From: Anaerolineales bacterium UBA5797 | GTDB lineage: Bacteria > Chloroflexota > Anaerolineae > Anaerolineales > Villigracilaceae | DNA: 64,000 bases | Direction of reading: 5' to 3' | NCBI GenBank assembly: GCA_002418205.1 | Contig: DIDP01000017.1 | Location: 16,649-80,648, forward strand | Part shown: positions 33,686 through 42,411 of the stretch, one piece after another | Layout: each line of letters opens with the position of its first letter | How positions within the stretch are numbered: the stretch's first letter is position 1 | The notes under the pieces: model-generated | Told to the model about the DNA's origin: nothing | Database searches by the model: none | What the model saw: only the letters and a program-made list of their open reading frames with translations | Position numbers and translations under genes: made by a program

Positions 33686-33760
33686 TGGCGCCCCCGCACA
33701 GACTCGAACTGTGCTCTTCGGCTCCGGAGGCCGACGCTCTGTCCACTGAGCTACGGGGGC
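33686..33760 (-). tRNA. tRNA-Arg (anticodon CCG)
   Basis: The cloverleaf has acceptor GCCCCCG/CGGGGGC, D-arm GCTCAGTGGACAGAGC, anticodon stem-loop with CTCCGGA giving CCG, and T-arm CAGTTCGAGTCTG. The discriminator is G and the 3' CCA appears to be encoded (33688-33686). It reads CGG codons. Confidence 0.95.
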
Positions 33761-33814
33761 GGGCGACGGAATTTTATCACAGATGGATTTCTTGTCGCAC
33801 GGGGATGGGATTTT

Positions 33815-33857
33815 GTCATTGCGAGGAACAGTACACGGCACTGCTCCTCGCAATGAC
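33815..33857. repeat. Short palindromic repeat with GTCATTGCGA ends
   Basis: GTCATTGCGAGGA (33815-33827) is the exact inverse of 33845-33857, with further CAGT/ACTG pairing inside. The same outer GTCATTGCGA occurs at the edge of an 82-base segment at 38594-38675. It lies between tRNA-Arg and the PrsW gene, eight bases after the latter's stop codon on the minus strand, where it could also act as a transcript end. Confidence 0.7.
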
Positions 33858-33864
33858 GGTATAT

Positions 33865-34851
33865 CTACGCCTTCGCCATCGGCGCGAGTAGTGTCATCTC
33901 TGCCCGAAGTCTCTCGATGATCTTCGTGTTCCCGCGCTCTTCACCCATCCTGGCAAGTTGTTCCTTCTTGTGGGCGAGTTCTCCCAAAACCTGATAAAAG
34001 CGGGTCGTGGACCGGAAACTCCCGGATGTCAGTGCCGCGAGATGCACATTCGTCTGGAAGAACGAAACGGCTGTATTGTACTGCTGTTGCGAGATCGATC
34101 CGTTCCTGACCTCCTCGACCAGATTCCGCTTGAGGATGTTCCTTTCATTGACGATCATCCAGATGATGAATCCCAACATGACTGCGTAGCCGAAGTAATC
34201 GGCGATCAAGCCCAGGATGAACCCGCCTCCGCCTCCGATCAGACTGCTGAAGGTGTTATGGAACGAATGCGTGAGGACGGCGATCGTGTATCCCGCAGGG
34301 ACGGCGATGATCTTCACGAGGAGGTTGCGGCTCATGCGCGCGACCGCCAGCCCGATGCCGGTAAACGCCGTGAAGAATGGGTGCATCCAGCCGACGAGAA
34401 CGACGCGGATGAATACCAGCGTCCAGAAGCCCTCCCAGCCCGCCTCCTGGAATCCGTTCCTGTAGATGTAAAGGACGTTTTCGATCGCTGCAAAGCCCAT
34501 GGCTGTGATGGCGCCGTAGACAATGCCGTCGAGGACGGAATCGAATTCATTCTGGAACAGGAAGAAGACCACCAGCACCGCAAGTCCCTTCAACGCCTCC
34601 TCGATGATCGGCGCCGCGATGGACGTGGTGCTGAAATCCGCTGCGTTCACCGAACCGGTCAGCGAATAGACGCCGATGCCCACAGCAGTGTTCAGGATGT
34701 ACGCGCCTCCGCCTGCGATCACCACACCCCAAATGAACGCCGCGCCCAGCAAAAGTTTTGGTTCCTTTTCATAGCGGTCCAGCCAGTTGACGAACGCCGC
34801 GAACAGGAACATCGGCACAAAGCCAAAGAAGAACGCTCCGATTAAAGCCAT
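33865..34851 (-). CDS. PrsW-like intramembrane metalloprotease
   Basis: The 328-residue protein has eight or so membrane helices and the PrsW motifs: EEALKGLAVL (two Glu), IENVLYIYRNG, and the His-bearing helices VGWMHPFFTAFTGIG and LTHSFHNTFSSL, which together build the metal site in this CPBP-related superfamily. The C-terminal 90 residues are a soluble helical region. In Bacillus PrsW cuts an anti-sigma factor; the substrate here is unknown and no anti-sigma gene is adjacent. Confidence 0.88.
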   Translation of the reverse strand: MALIGAFFFGFVPMFLFAAFVNWLDRYEKEPKLLLGAAFIWGVVIAGGGAYILNTAVGIGVYSLTGSVNAADFSTTSIAAPIIEEALKGLAVLVVFFLFQNEFDSVLDGIVYGAITAMGFAAIENVLYIYRNGFQEAGWEGFWTLVFIRVVLVGWMHPFFTAFTGIGLAVARMSRNLLVKIIAVPAGYTIAVLTHSFHNTFSSLIGGGGGFILGLIADYFGYAVMLGFIIWMIVNERNILKRNLVEEVRNGSISQQQYNTAVSFFQTNVHLAALTSGSFRSTTRFYQVLGELAHKKEQLARMGEERGNTKIIERLRAEMTLLAPMAKA

Positions 34852-34957
34852 GACTCCTCCAAAACGATTTGATCGATGAAACCGGTCATTGCCGAATTGT
34901 ACTGGTTATTTTTCAAAATGCAAGAACCTCGTTGGTTGCATCGCGTTGAGTCATTGT

Positions 34958-34986
34958 TTGCATGCAGAGGGTTTATGTTTTATACT
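34958..34986 (+). promoter_or_regulatory. Probable promoter of the MscS gene
   Basis: TTGCAT (34958-34963), a 17-base spacer and TATACT (34981-34986) lie 35 bases before the ATG, with CAGGAGG directly before the start. Confidence 0.55.
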
Positions 34987-35020
34987 GTTTTTTTCGAATT
35001 TTCACTTTCAGGAGGTGTGA

Positions 35021-36082
35021 ATGAGCTTTTTGGATCGGATGATTTTTGGGAATAACCTTCGGGACTGGCTTGTTGCCCTGATCATTACGGTTGTCATCAC
35101 CGTCGTCGCATGGATCATCCAACGGATCTTCATTGCCCGCTTTATCAAACTGACCGACAGGACCAAAACCAGCTGGGATAATGTCCTTGCCAAAGTGTTT
35201 TCGCAGACGAAATTGTACCTGATGGTGGTCCTGGCTTTTTATTTTGGCTCCCTTGCTCTAACCTTTCCCGAAACGACCGACTATTGGCTGGGGCGGATCG
35301 CATTTTTCGCGGTCCTGATCCAGATTGCGATCTGGGGAAACGAACTCGTCACCGGTTTGATCCAACGTTATCAGGAGGAACACCTGGATGATGAGGCTGG
35401 GAATGTGACGACCCTGCGCGCCGCCTCCTTTCTCATCAAGCTGGCTCTATTCTCCATCATCCTTTTGCTGGCGCTCGATAACGCCGGGATCAAGGTCGAT
35501 ACCCTGATCGCCAGTCTCGGCATTGGCAGTATCGCGGTGGCGCTGGCGGTGCAAAACATTCTGGCAGATCTGTTCGCGTCCCTCTCCATTGCGCTGGACC
35601 AACCCTTTGTGATCGGCGATTTCATCATTGTGGACGATTACCTCGGCACGGTGGAAAACATTGGTCTAAAGACCACCCGCGTCCGCAGCCTGTCGGGTGA
35701 GCAGTTGATCTTTGCGAACAACGATCTTCTCAACAGCCGCATCCGCAATTACAAACGCATGGGCGAGCGGCGGGTACTCTTTTCCATCGGGGTCACCTAT
35801 CAGACATCCCACCAATTGCTTGAAAAAATCCCCGGCATGATCCGTGAAACCATCGAGGCACAGGCATCCACGCGTTTTGACCGTGCCCACTTTCAATCCT
35901 TCGGTGATTCTGCAATGATCTTCGAGGTTGTATATTACGTCCTTACGGCTGACTACAACATTTACATGGACATCCAGCAGAACATCAACCTTGCGCTTGT
36001 GAGAGAGTTCGAAGCGAACGGCATCGAGTTTGCATACCCCACTCAAACCCTGTATATCAAAAATGAAGCGGCTGTGGATTAA
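35021..36082 (+). CDS. MscS-family mechanosensitive channel
   Basis: The 353-residue protein has three to four N-terminal membrane helices. The pore-lining helix and beta domain of MscS follow (IASLGIGSIAVALAVQNILADLFASLSIALDQPFVIGDFIIVDDYLGTVENIGLKTTRVRSLSGEQLIFANNDLL in parts) and a C-terminal alpha/beta domain ends in TLYIKNE. It would release solutes on hypo-osmotic shock. Its stop codon overlaps the stop of the convergent TIGR03936-like gene by four bases, so there is no room for a terminator. Confidence 0.93.
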   Translation: MSFLDRMIFGNNLRDWLVALIITVVITVVAWIIQRIFIARFIKLTDRTKTSWDNVLAKVFSQTKLYLMVVLAFYFGSLALTFPETTDYWLGRIAFFAVLIQIAIWGNELVTGLIQRYQEEHLDDEAGNVTTLRAASFLIKLALFSIILLLALDNAGIKVDTLIASLGIGSIAVALAVQNILADLFASLSIALDQPFVIGDFIIVDDYLGTVENIGLKTTRVRSLSGEQLIFANNDLLNSRIRNYKRMGERRVLFSIGVTYQTSHQLLEKIPGMIRETIEAQASTRFDRAHFQSFGDSAMIFEVVYYVLTADYNIYMDIQQNINLALVREFEANGIEFAYPTQTLYIKNEAAVD

Positions 36083-36696
36083 CTTGTAAAGTTCAGGGCG
36101 GTGCGTTCCACGCGCGCGTCCTCAACCGGGATTCCCAAAACATCCAGCACTTCGTCCGGACGCCCCGTTGCGCCCTCGCGGGCAGATAGCCTCATGCTGA
36201 TCTTATTCTCCGATTGCATTTCCAGCCCCTCGATAAGCGGACGCAAGTCATATTCCTTGTTGCGGCGGATTCGGAGGAGGGATTCGGATTCCATAACGGA
36301 ATCGATCCTCCGCTTCAGTTTGGACCCGTCCACTGCCTCCGTTAAAATGACCTCATACTCCGCTGAGACCACCTGTGTCTGTAGGGCGGGCGCGCGTTCA
36401 TCCACCTCTTCGATCAACTGCACCCGTAACCCTGATGGCATCGTGGCGTTCAACTTTTCCTTCAAACCTTCCAATGGGATGTCGCGTTCGAGTTTCATGT
36501 CCAGCACTTCGCAACGCGACGAGAACCCGAGCGGAAGCGCGGCCGCCATATTCATCTTGGGCTGCGGATGAAAGCCCTGCGAATACGCCAATGGGAGTTC
36601 GGCTCGGCGCGCGGCGCGTTCCCACAGCTTGTGCAGGTCGAGATGCCCTGTGTAGCGCAAAGCGTCCTGTTTTGAAAACGTGATCCGGATGCGCAT
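36079..36696 (-). CDS. TIGR03936 / DUF2344 family radical SAM-associated protein
   Basis: The 205-residue protein matches the family that accompanies, or is fused to, TIGR03960 radical SAM proteins: MRIRITFSKQDALRYTGHLDLHKLWERAARRAELPLAYSQGFHPQPKMNMAAALPLGFSS in parts, then SAEYEVIL. The biochemical role is unknown; both families often occur near rng and ribosomal protein genes. It begins at the base after the stop of the DinB-like gene, so the three genes 39226 to 36079 form one operon. Confidence 0.88.
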   Translation of the reverse strand: MRIRITFSKQDALRYTGHLDLHKLWERAARRAELPLAYSQGFHPQPKMNMAAALPLGFSSRCEVLDMKLERDIPLEGLKEKLNATMPSGLRVQLIEEVDERAPALQTQVVSAEYEVILTEAVDGSKLKRRIDSVMESESLLRIRRNKEYDLRPLIEGLEMQSENKISMRLSAREGATGRPDEVLDVLGIPVEDARVERTALNFTS

Positions 36697-37230
36697 TTAG
36701 TTGATCTGTATGCCGTTGACCCGCAGCCAGCGCCTGATCTCGTGCGCATGTTCGCGGTAATGCTCACAGGTGTGTTTGGTGACGCGGTTGTAAAGATTGT
36801 GCCGGGTGATCATTTCCTCCGGCATGGCTTCAAGCGCGGAGATGATCGAAGCGAACGCCTGGATCTCCTGCATCACCAGATCTTCAAGCGAGACGTTCGC
36901 ATGCTTTTCCATGACCCATTCGCCGGGCGAGTCATCGTCCAGCAATGGGGAGCCGAAATCGGGATAACCAAATTCGTCCAGGAACGCATCGAGGGCGGTC
37001 TGGGTCTTGCACGGCGAATAGGACTGTCCATGCAGGATCTCGTTCATGCGGTCGGCAATGTATTGCTCGTATGCCCAGATATGCGCGATGATATCCTTGA
37101 TGGAGTGTCTCCCGGCAACGCCTTTCAACGTCATACGGCGCGTGTAGCCGACGCGGTTGAGCAACAACTCGAACCTGTCGCGTTCGTTCATGAGACGCGC
37201 AAGAAAGATCTCTTTATTGGATTTGACCAT
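36697..37230 (-). CDS. DinB/DfsB-like four-helix bundle protein
   Basis: The 177-residue all-alpha protein has His residues placed as in DinB-fold metal-binding proteins: DIIAHIWAYEQYIADRM in the second helix and HTCEHYREHAHEIRRWL in the last. The N-terminus (KEIFLARLMNERDRFELLLNRVG) resembles ClbS/DfsB relatives. Such proteins act as thiol transferases, hydrolases or damage-induced proteins. It is packed between two radical SAM-related genes that are normally neighbours, with a 7-base gap on one side and none on the other. Confidence 0.75.
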   Translation of the reverse strand: MVKSNKEIFLARLMNERDRFELLLNRVGYTRRMTLKGVAGRHSIKDIIAHIWAYEQYIADRMNEILHGQSYSPCKTQTALDAFLDEFGYPDFGSPLLDDDSPGEWVMEKHANVSLEDLVMQEIQAFASIISALEAMPEEMITRHNLYNRVTKHTCEHYREHAHEIRRWLRVNGIQIN

Positions 37231-37237
37231 CGCTTCT

Positions 37238-39226
37238 TTAATCTCCCACCACTGGCAACTCGTGATTGTTTACTGCTGCGGTCACTTTCTTTTGAGCGGG
37301 CGATTTCACATCCGGGCACTTCCAGCCCTCACCGGGATTCTCGCGTCGCATCCCGGCAAAGGTCGGCAGGATGCCGCACGCAAAACAGTTCAGGCGGCAG
37401 TCCACGCGGATCTCGCCCTCGAGCGACATGCGGAAATCCTGGAACAGGAAGTTCTTGCGGACCGCGGCAGTGATATGCTCCCACGGGAAGACCTCATCTG
37501 TGCGGCGCTGGCGGTGCGTGTAAAAGAGCGGGTCGAGTCCGTGTTCCTCGAAGGCTTCCATCCAGGCGTCGTACTTCTTGCCTTCCTGCCAGGCATCGAA
37601 CTTTGAGCCCTTCCTCCAGGCGGAATACACCACCTCCGCCATGCGACGGTCGCCGCGCGAGAGCCAGGCCTCAAGGAAGGAATCCTCGGCATCCGTCAGG
37701 CTGAGTTTGATGTTCTTATCGCGATACAGTTCGCGCTTGAGCAGTTCCTGCTTGGCTTTGATCTGCTCGGGCGTGTCACACGAGACCCACTGGAATGGCG
37801 TCTGCGATTTCGGCACGAACGTGCTGACACCCGCGTGCAGTTTGGCCTTCCACCCGATCACTTTGCGCCCTTCCGCCAGCACGCGCTTGCACAGGTCGGC
37901 GATCGCCTGCACATCCTCCAGCGTTTCGCTGGGATGCCCGATCATGAAATACAGCTTGATTGTTGACCAGCCGCGGCGATAGATCTCGCGCGTGGTGTTG
38001 ATGATGTCCTCGTCGGGAATATATTTGTTGATGATTCGCCGCATCCGTTCGGTGGCGGCCTCGGGCGCGAGCGTAAAGCCTCCGGCGCGGCGGTCTTTCA
38101 ACTTTTCCATCAGGTCGATCGAAACGGATTCGATGCGCAATGAAGGCAGTGACACTTTGAGATGTGTGCCGCTGAATTTTTCTCCGACCTTTGTGACCAA
38201 TTCCAACACATTGGTGTAATCGGACGAGGACAGCGACAGCAGCGCCAACTCCTCGAAGCCGGAATTTTTGATCGCTTTTTCTGCCGCCTCCAGGACTTCG
38301 TCCACGCTTCTTTCGCGGACCGGACGCGTGATCATCCCCGCATGACAGAATCGACACCCGCGCGTGCATCCGCGCATGATCTCCACCGATACGCGGTTAT
38401 GGACGATATCCACATTGGGGACGATGAACTTTGTCGGTGGGGGAGGCAGCTTGGGGACGATGCGTTTGGTGATGACCGCGGGCGCATCTTCAACGGTTGG
38501 CTCGATGTGCGAGACTGTGCCGTCTTCGAGGTAATAGGCTTCGTAAAAGCGCGGGACGTAAACGCCGGGGATTTTGGCCAGTTCCCTGAGGATGTCATTG
38601 CGACCCCGCCTTGCGGGGGAAGCAATCCCCTCATCAGCAGGGAGATTGCTTTGACCCTTCGGAGCTCGCAACGACATGATGACATTGATAATATCGTGAA
38701 TGACTTCCTCCCCCTCACCGATGACAAACGCGTCGATGAAGGCGTGCATGGGCTCGGGGTTCATCGTGGAATGTCCGCCGGCGATGATGATGGGGTGACT
38801 AGCGTCGCGGTCTTCGGAGCGGACGGGGATTCCGCTGAGGTCCAGGATATTGAGGGCGTTGGTGTAGAGAGTCTCATAAGGGAGGGTAAAGCCGATGAGG
38901 TCGAAGCAGGCCAAAGGTTGTTTTGATTCGAGCGCATACAACGGAATCCCGCGCTCGCGCATCAGGTCCTCCATATCGAGCCAGGGCGCGTAGGCGCGTT
39001 CCGCCAGCGCATCCTCCCGCTGATTGATCTGATCGTAGAGGATCTTCAATCCGACGTTCGAAACGCCGATATCGTAAATATCCGGGAAGACGAGCGCGAC
39101 TTTGGTTTTTACCGTGTCCCAATCTTTTTGCGTGATGTTGAGTTCGCCGCCGACATATCGACCGGGTTTTTGCACCTTTAAGAGGATGCGGTCGAGTTCT
39201 TTTTCGATCTGTTCAGGGTTCATCAT
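37238..39226 (-). CDS. TIGR03960 family B12-binding-like radical SAM protein
   Basis: The 662-residue protein has an N-terminal B12-binding-like Rossmann domain (VALVFPDIYDIGVSNVGLKILY), a Gly-Glu-Gly-Glu segment (VIGEGEEVIHDI) and a radical SAM barrel. The cluster motif is CTRGCRFCHAG (C-x3-C-x2-C). FTLAPEAATERMRRIINK and FMIGHPSETLEDV follow. A C-terminal domain has further Cys (CFACGILP). It is expected to bind a 4Fe-4S cluster and SAM; the product is unknown. Residues about 184-211 are a foreign-looking insertion translated from a palindromic repeat. Starts at 39226 (MMNPEQ); an earlier start is rejected. Confidence 0.9.
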   Translation of the reverse strand: MMNPEQIEKELDRILLKVQKPGRYVGGELNITQKDWDTVKTKVALVFPDIYDIGVSNVGLKILYDQINQREDALAERAYAPWLDMEDLMRERGIPLYALESKQPLACFDLIGFTLPYETLYTNALNILDLSGIPVRSEDRDASHPIIIAGGHSTMNPEPMHAFIDAFVIGEGEEVIHDIINVIMSLRAPKGQSNLPADEGIASPARRGRNDILRELAKIPGVYVPRFYEAYYLEDGTVSHIEPTVEDAPAVITKRIVPKLPPPPTKFIVPNVDIVHNRVSVEIMRGCTRGCRFCHAGMITRPVRERSVDEVLEAAEKAIKNSGFEELALLSLSSSDYTNVLELVTKVGEKFSGTHLKVSLPSLRIESVSIDLMEKLKDRRAGGFTLAPEAATERMRRIINKYIPDEDIINTTREIYRRGWSTIKLYFMIGHPSETLEDVQAIADLCKRVLAEGRKVIGWKAKLHAGVSTFVPKSQTPFQWVSCDTPEQIKAKQELLKRELYRDKNIKLSLTDAEDSFLEAWLSRGDRRMAEVVYSAWRKGSKFDAWQEGKKYDAWMEAFEEHGLDPLFYTHRQRRTDEVFPWEHITAAVRKNFLFQDFRMSLEGEIRVDCRLNCFACGILPTFAGMRRENPGEGWKCPDVKSPAQKKVTAAVNNHELPVVGD
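38594..38675. repeat. 82-base palindromic repeat inserted in frame in the radical SAM gene
   Basis: The segment begins GTCATTGCGA and ends TCGCAACGAC, with internal AAGCAATC...GATTGCTT complementarity, so the whole can fold into a long hairpin. The outer bases match the shorter palindrome at 33815-33857. It adds about 27 residues (SLRAPKGQSN onward) at a loop between two conserved blocks of TIGR03960 without breaking the frame. The pattern is typical of non-autonomous palindromic elements spread through some bacterial genomes. Confidence 0.75.
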
Positions 39227-39388
39227 GGCGGGAATTATAACAAGGTTTGTCAGATATATTGAATGGCGCTCAACAATCACGACGGAATGGTAAATTTGTC
39301 CGGTTTTCAGACCTGTTAAGTGCTTTTGTATGGATAAATACATTTGGGAGTTATAGAATTTTGGAAACTCAAACAAGGAGAAGTTCCA

Positions 39389-40051
39389 ATGAAGAAGTTT
39401 GTACTTTTATTGCTTGCCGTAGTTTTAGCCGCGTGCAGCACCCCTGCGGCTCCAACTGAACAGCCTGTTGCCGCCCCGCCCGAGCCGACCGCCACGCCGG
39501 TGGTGATCGTTCAAACCGTTGTGGTGGAAGCCACACAAGTCCCAACGCAGCCTCCGCCTCCCGAACCGGTTGTTGTCACGGTGGTTGTGGAACCGACTCA
39601 GGCGGCTCCCGCGCCACAGGGACCGGAGCCAGCCCAGGTTGTGAACGATGATAATGCGCCCATCATGGCTGATAATACGCTGGGAGCGGGCTGGTTCGTG
39701 AACATGACGCGGACCGGGAATAATTTATCGTTGCGTTGTCAGCTTTACAAGCAGATCACATTCAGCGTGACGCCCACGGATTCCAACATTACACAGGTTG
39801 ACTTCTATTATCGTGTGCAGGATAAAGGCACCGGCGCGGTCTTTGAATGGCAGAATGCGGGTCGGATGATCCCGGATGCGAATGGCAACTTTACGCTGGT
39901 CTTTTCCGGCGAGGACATCAAAGCCGATTTCCGCAAGCCGAACGCCTGGTTCGATTATCAGTTTATCGGAAGCAGCAGACTTGGCGGTGTGGTGGGGCGC
40001 AGTGAGAAGATCGTGCAGCAGGTGGATTACTCCAACGAATGCCCGCAATAA
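39389..40051 (+). CDS. Lipoprotein with Pro/Thr/Val-rich linker
   Basis: The 220-residue protein begins MKKFVLLLLAVVLAACST, a lipoprotein signal, after AAGGAGAAG. A 75-residue low-complexity linker (PEPTATPVVIVQTVVVEATQVP style) leads to a beta-rich domain of about 120 residues (DNTLGAGWFVNMTRTGNNLSLRCQLYKQITFSV, VDFYYRVQDKGTGAVFEWQNAGRM) with two Cys. It is probably displayed outside the membrane. Function unknown. Confidence 0.7.
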   Translation: MKKFVLLLLAVVLAACSTPAAPTEQPVAAPPEPTATPVVIVQTVVVEATQVPTQPPPPEPVVVTVVVEPTQAAPAPQGPEPAQVVNDDNAPIMADNTLGAGWFVNMTRTGNNLSLRCQLYKQITFSVTPTDSNITQVDFYYRVQDKGTGAVFEWQNAGRMIPDANGNFTLVFSGEDIKADFRKPNAWFDYQFIGSSRLGGVVGRSEKIVQQVDYSNECPQ

Positions 40052-40064
40052 GGAGTAACGTGAA

Positions 40065-40103
40065 AAGACAAAAGGACAGGTACAAAGCCTGTCCTTTTGT
40101 CTT
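40065..40103. terminator. Bidirectional terminator
   Basis: A 16-bp perfect stem (40065-40080 with 40088-40103) with a 7-base loop lies between the lipoprotein gene and the convergent aldo/keto reductase gene. A/T-rich ends serve both strands. Confidence 0.8.
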
Positions 40104-40114
40104 AAAACGAATTT

Positions 40115-40969
40115 CTATGCAAACAATGGTTCATATTGCGAACCGGATCGTATCGTCTCCTCCAATTCATCAGCCCCCATCTTTTTGAAGTTCTGGCAGG
40201 CTTTGATCACCAGCGGCAGGATGCGGGTATCGCCGGCCGTGCAAAGTCCGGTCACATCATAGGAAAGCGCGAAATTCACCGCCTTTTGAATCTCGTCCAT
40301 CTGGTCGAATGGCTCATACCATGTATTGGCAGTATGCTGTCTTTCACCCCACGGTCCTTTCGTGATGGTCTTGATGACCATGGTACCAACATCCTTTGCC
40401 TTGCAGGCGGCGACCAAATCATCCGCATTTTTCCGGAACTCGGGATTTGCCATCTGGACGAAATTCAGCGGGAACAGGACCGAATCAAAATCGAACCGCC
40501 GCAACGCTTCGAGGTAGATCTTCGGCGCATCCACCCCGTGGCCTGTGATGCCGATGAATTTGATCAACCCTTCCCGACGCGCCTCCACGAGCGCATCCAA
40601 CGCGCCGCCTTTCATCGTGATGGAATCCAATTCCTCCATCGTTGTGATGGCGTGACATTGATACAGGTCGAAGGTTTCGGTTTGAAGTCGTTTGAGCGAA
40701 CGCTGCATTTCATCCCAGGCGCCATGTTTCGTGCGTTCCATCGTCTTGCAGCCGAGGAAGAATCGCTGCCGTTCACGCGGCATCCACGGACCAACGCGCT
40801 CCTCCGCCTGACCATACGATGGAGCGATGTCAATATGATTGATACCTGCTTCGATGACCTGTTCCATCACTTTGTCCGCATCTGCCTGCGAGATCTCCCA
40901 AAATGCCGCCGCGCCAAAAATGGCGAGCGTGCTCATGTTTCCCGTGCGTCCGAATCGTCGAGTTTCCAT
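40115..40969 (-). CDS. Aldo/keto reductase family protein
   Basis: The 284-residue TIM-barrel protein has the family cues METRRFGRTGNMSTLAIFGAAAFW, INHIDIAPSYGQAEERVGPW (catalytic Asp and Tyr) and FFLGCKTMERTKHGAWDEMQRSLKRLQTETFDLYQCHAI (catalytic Lys and His). FIGITGHGVD follows. It would reduce carbonyls with NAD(P)H; the substrate is unknown. It lacks the C-terminal Cys cluster of the ferredoxin-type subgroup. GGAGACAAA precedes the chosen ATG. Confidence 0.88.
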   Translation of the reverse strand: METRRFGRTGNMSTLAIFGAAAFWEISQADADKVMEQVIEAGINHIDIAPSYGQAEERVGPWMPRERQRFFLGCKTMERTKHGAWDEMQRSLKRLQTETFDLYQCHAITTMEELDSITMKGGALDALVEARREGLIKFIGITGHGVDAPKIYLEALRRFDFDSVLFPLNFVQMANPEFRKNADDLVAACKAKDVGTMVIKTITKGPWGERQHTANTWYEPFDQMDEIQKAVNFALSYDVTGLCTAGDTRILPLVIKACQNFKKMGADELEETIRSGSQYEPLFA

Positions 40970-40987
40970 TTTGTCTCCAGTCATTGA

Positions 40988-41233
40988 TCAGAATTGATCG
41001 TCCTCGTCGGAGCTTTCTCCATACGCCCTGACTACCGCACTTTTGATCTCCTCATCTGTATGTCTTTCACACGCCACAAGCGGACGACTCGCATTCTCGA
41101 CAATCCTTCCGCCTGCGCTCATCACCTTGCTGCCGATATATTTTCCGTTCGCATCGTATGCAACGAGAAGCTGGTAAAGATTTCCGCAGACGATGCACCC
41201 GTGCATTTCACCTTTTGCTTTGGTATCCACCAT
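40988..41233 (-). CDS. Small protein with a CxxC pair, unknown function
   Basis: The 81-residue protein has CIVCGN at residues 13-18 and a later CERH, a possible zinc or redox site, and an acidic C-terminus (ESSDEDDQF). GGAGG lies seven bases before the ATG. It is in a tight run with the DJ-1/PfpI gene before it (11 bases) and the aldo/keto reductase after it (18 bases), suggesting a small stress-related operon. No family recognised. Confidence 0.6.
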   Translation of the reverse strand: MVDTKAKGEMHGCIVCGNLYQLLVAYDANGKYIGSKVMSAGGRIVENASRPLVACERHTDEEIKSAVVRAYGESSDEDDQF

Positions 41234-41244
41234 TGGTCCTCCAA

Positions 41245-41766
41245 CTATTCCGTCAACGCCTTGACCAGTTCCCGGCAAAAATCGGGAATATCCGCAACGA
41301 CCCGCCCCCAAACCTGATTCCGTTCCCGAAACGCCGCTTCGTCCACCCAGAACGCGCCCGCATTGACGAGATCATCCTTGATGCCGAGGGAACCGATGGC
41401 GCGCTGTCCCTTTTGGATGATGCCTGCTGAAATTGCCACCAGCCCGCCGTGGCAGATGATCCCGACGACTTTACCCGCAGCATCCATCTCGCGGACGATG
41501 TCCTTGACGGCGTCATATCTGCGGAGTTTGTCCGGTGCCCATCCTCCGGGGACGATGAGCGCGTATAGGTCATTTGCTTTCAGCGATTCGATGGTGGTAT
41601 CCGGCGTGATCACCAATCCGTTCTTGCCTGTCACCGGTTTCGTATTCAACCCGGCGGTCAATACTTTTGCGCCTTCCTCCTGCAGCCGCATCATGGGGAC
41701 ATAATATTCCAGGTCTTCCACACCTTCAGCAACCAGGGTCGCGATCGTCTTTCCATTTAATTTCAT
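41245..41766 (-). CDS. DJ-1/PfpI family protein
   Basis: The 173-residue flavodoxin-like protein has the nucleophilic Cys in GIICHGGLVAISAG, the conserved Glu in VAEGVEDLEYY, and ALIVPGGWAPDKLRR. Members act as glyoxalases, deglycases or chaperones. AAGGAGG sits before the ATG at 41766; an ATG six codons upstream has no site. Follows the YjbQ gene with a 10-base gap. Confidence 0.88.
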   Translation of the reverse strand: MKLNGKTIATLVAEGVEDLEYYVPMMRLQEEGAKVLTAGLNTKPVTGKNGLVITPDTTIESLKANDLYALIVPGGWAPDKLRRYDAVKDIVREMDAAGKVVGIICHGGLVAISAGIIQKGQRAIGSLGIKDDLVNAGAFWVDEAAFRERNQVWGRVVADIPDFCRELVKALTE

Positions 41767-41776
41767 TCGTACCTCC

Positions 41777-42196
41777 TTATTCACCGATTATCTTTATCAA
41801 TACGCGTTTTCTTCGCCTGCCATCGAACTCGCCATAAAAGATCTGCTCCCACGGACCAAAATCCAGTTGACCATTTGTGACCGCCACAACCACTTCGCGT
41901 CCCATGATCTGGCGCTTCATGTGTGCGTCGGCATTGTCCTCACCGGTATCGTTGTGGCGGTACTGGCTGACCGGTTCATGCGGGGCGAGTTTCTCCAGCC
42001 AATTTTCGTAATCCTGATGCAGTCCGCCTTCGTCGTCGTTAATGAAGACCGAAGCCGAGATGTGCATGGCATTCACAAGCACGAGTCCATCCCTGATACC
42101 GCTCTCACGGACGGCGGTTTCAACCTCGCGGGTAATGTTGACGAATCCGCGCCGGGAGGGGATGTTGAACCAAAGTTCTTTGCGGTGGGATTTCAT
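41777..42196 (-). CDS. YjbQ/UPF0047 family protein
   Basis: The 139-residue protein has the family motifs RRGFVNITREVETAVRESGIRDGLVLVNAMHISASVFINDDEGGLHQDYENWLEKLAP in parts, the YRHNDTGEDNADAHMKRQIMGREVVVAVTNGQLDFGPWEQIFYGEFDGRR region and clustered His/Asp residues. E. coli YjbQ can supply thiamine-phosphate synthase activity, but the physiological role is unclear. AAAGGAA precedes the ATG. First gene of the 42196-40115 run. Confidence 0.9.
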   Translation of the reverse strand: MKSHRKELWFNIPSRRGFVNITREVETAVRESGIRDGLVLVNAMHISASVFINDDEGGLHQDYENWLEKLAPHEPVSQYRHNDTGEDNADAHMKRQIMGREVVVAVTNGQLDFGPWEQIFYGEFDGRRRKRVLIKIIGE

Positions 42197-42411
42197 TGGG
42201 TTCCTTTCGCCGGTGAAATGGGATGGACACATTCCATTATATTCCACCTCTCATTCAGGCAGTTTGCGTGATCGCGGCACAAGACCGGGCTCGGCGTCAG
42301 ATTCGGGTGAATTTAACGGGAACAGGCTTACGGTCCATATGGGAGGCGGGGCAGAGCCGGTTTGACGGCAATGGGAGCGGAGTTGTATCCAGCCGATTTG
42401 TGCGCAGAAGG

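Noticed and set aside
33958..34845. A 295-codon plus-strand frame opposite the PrsW-like gene
   Set aside because: Asp/Arg/Glu-rich shadow translation without domains; the minus-strand protease is clearly real.
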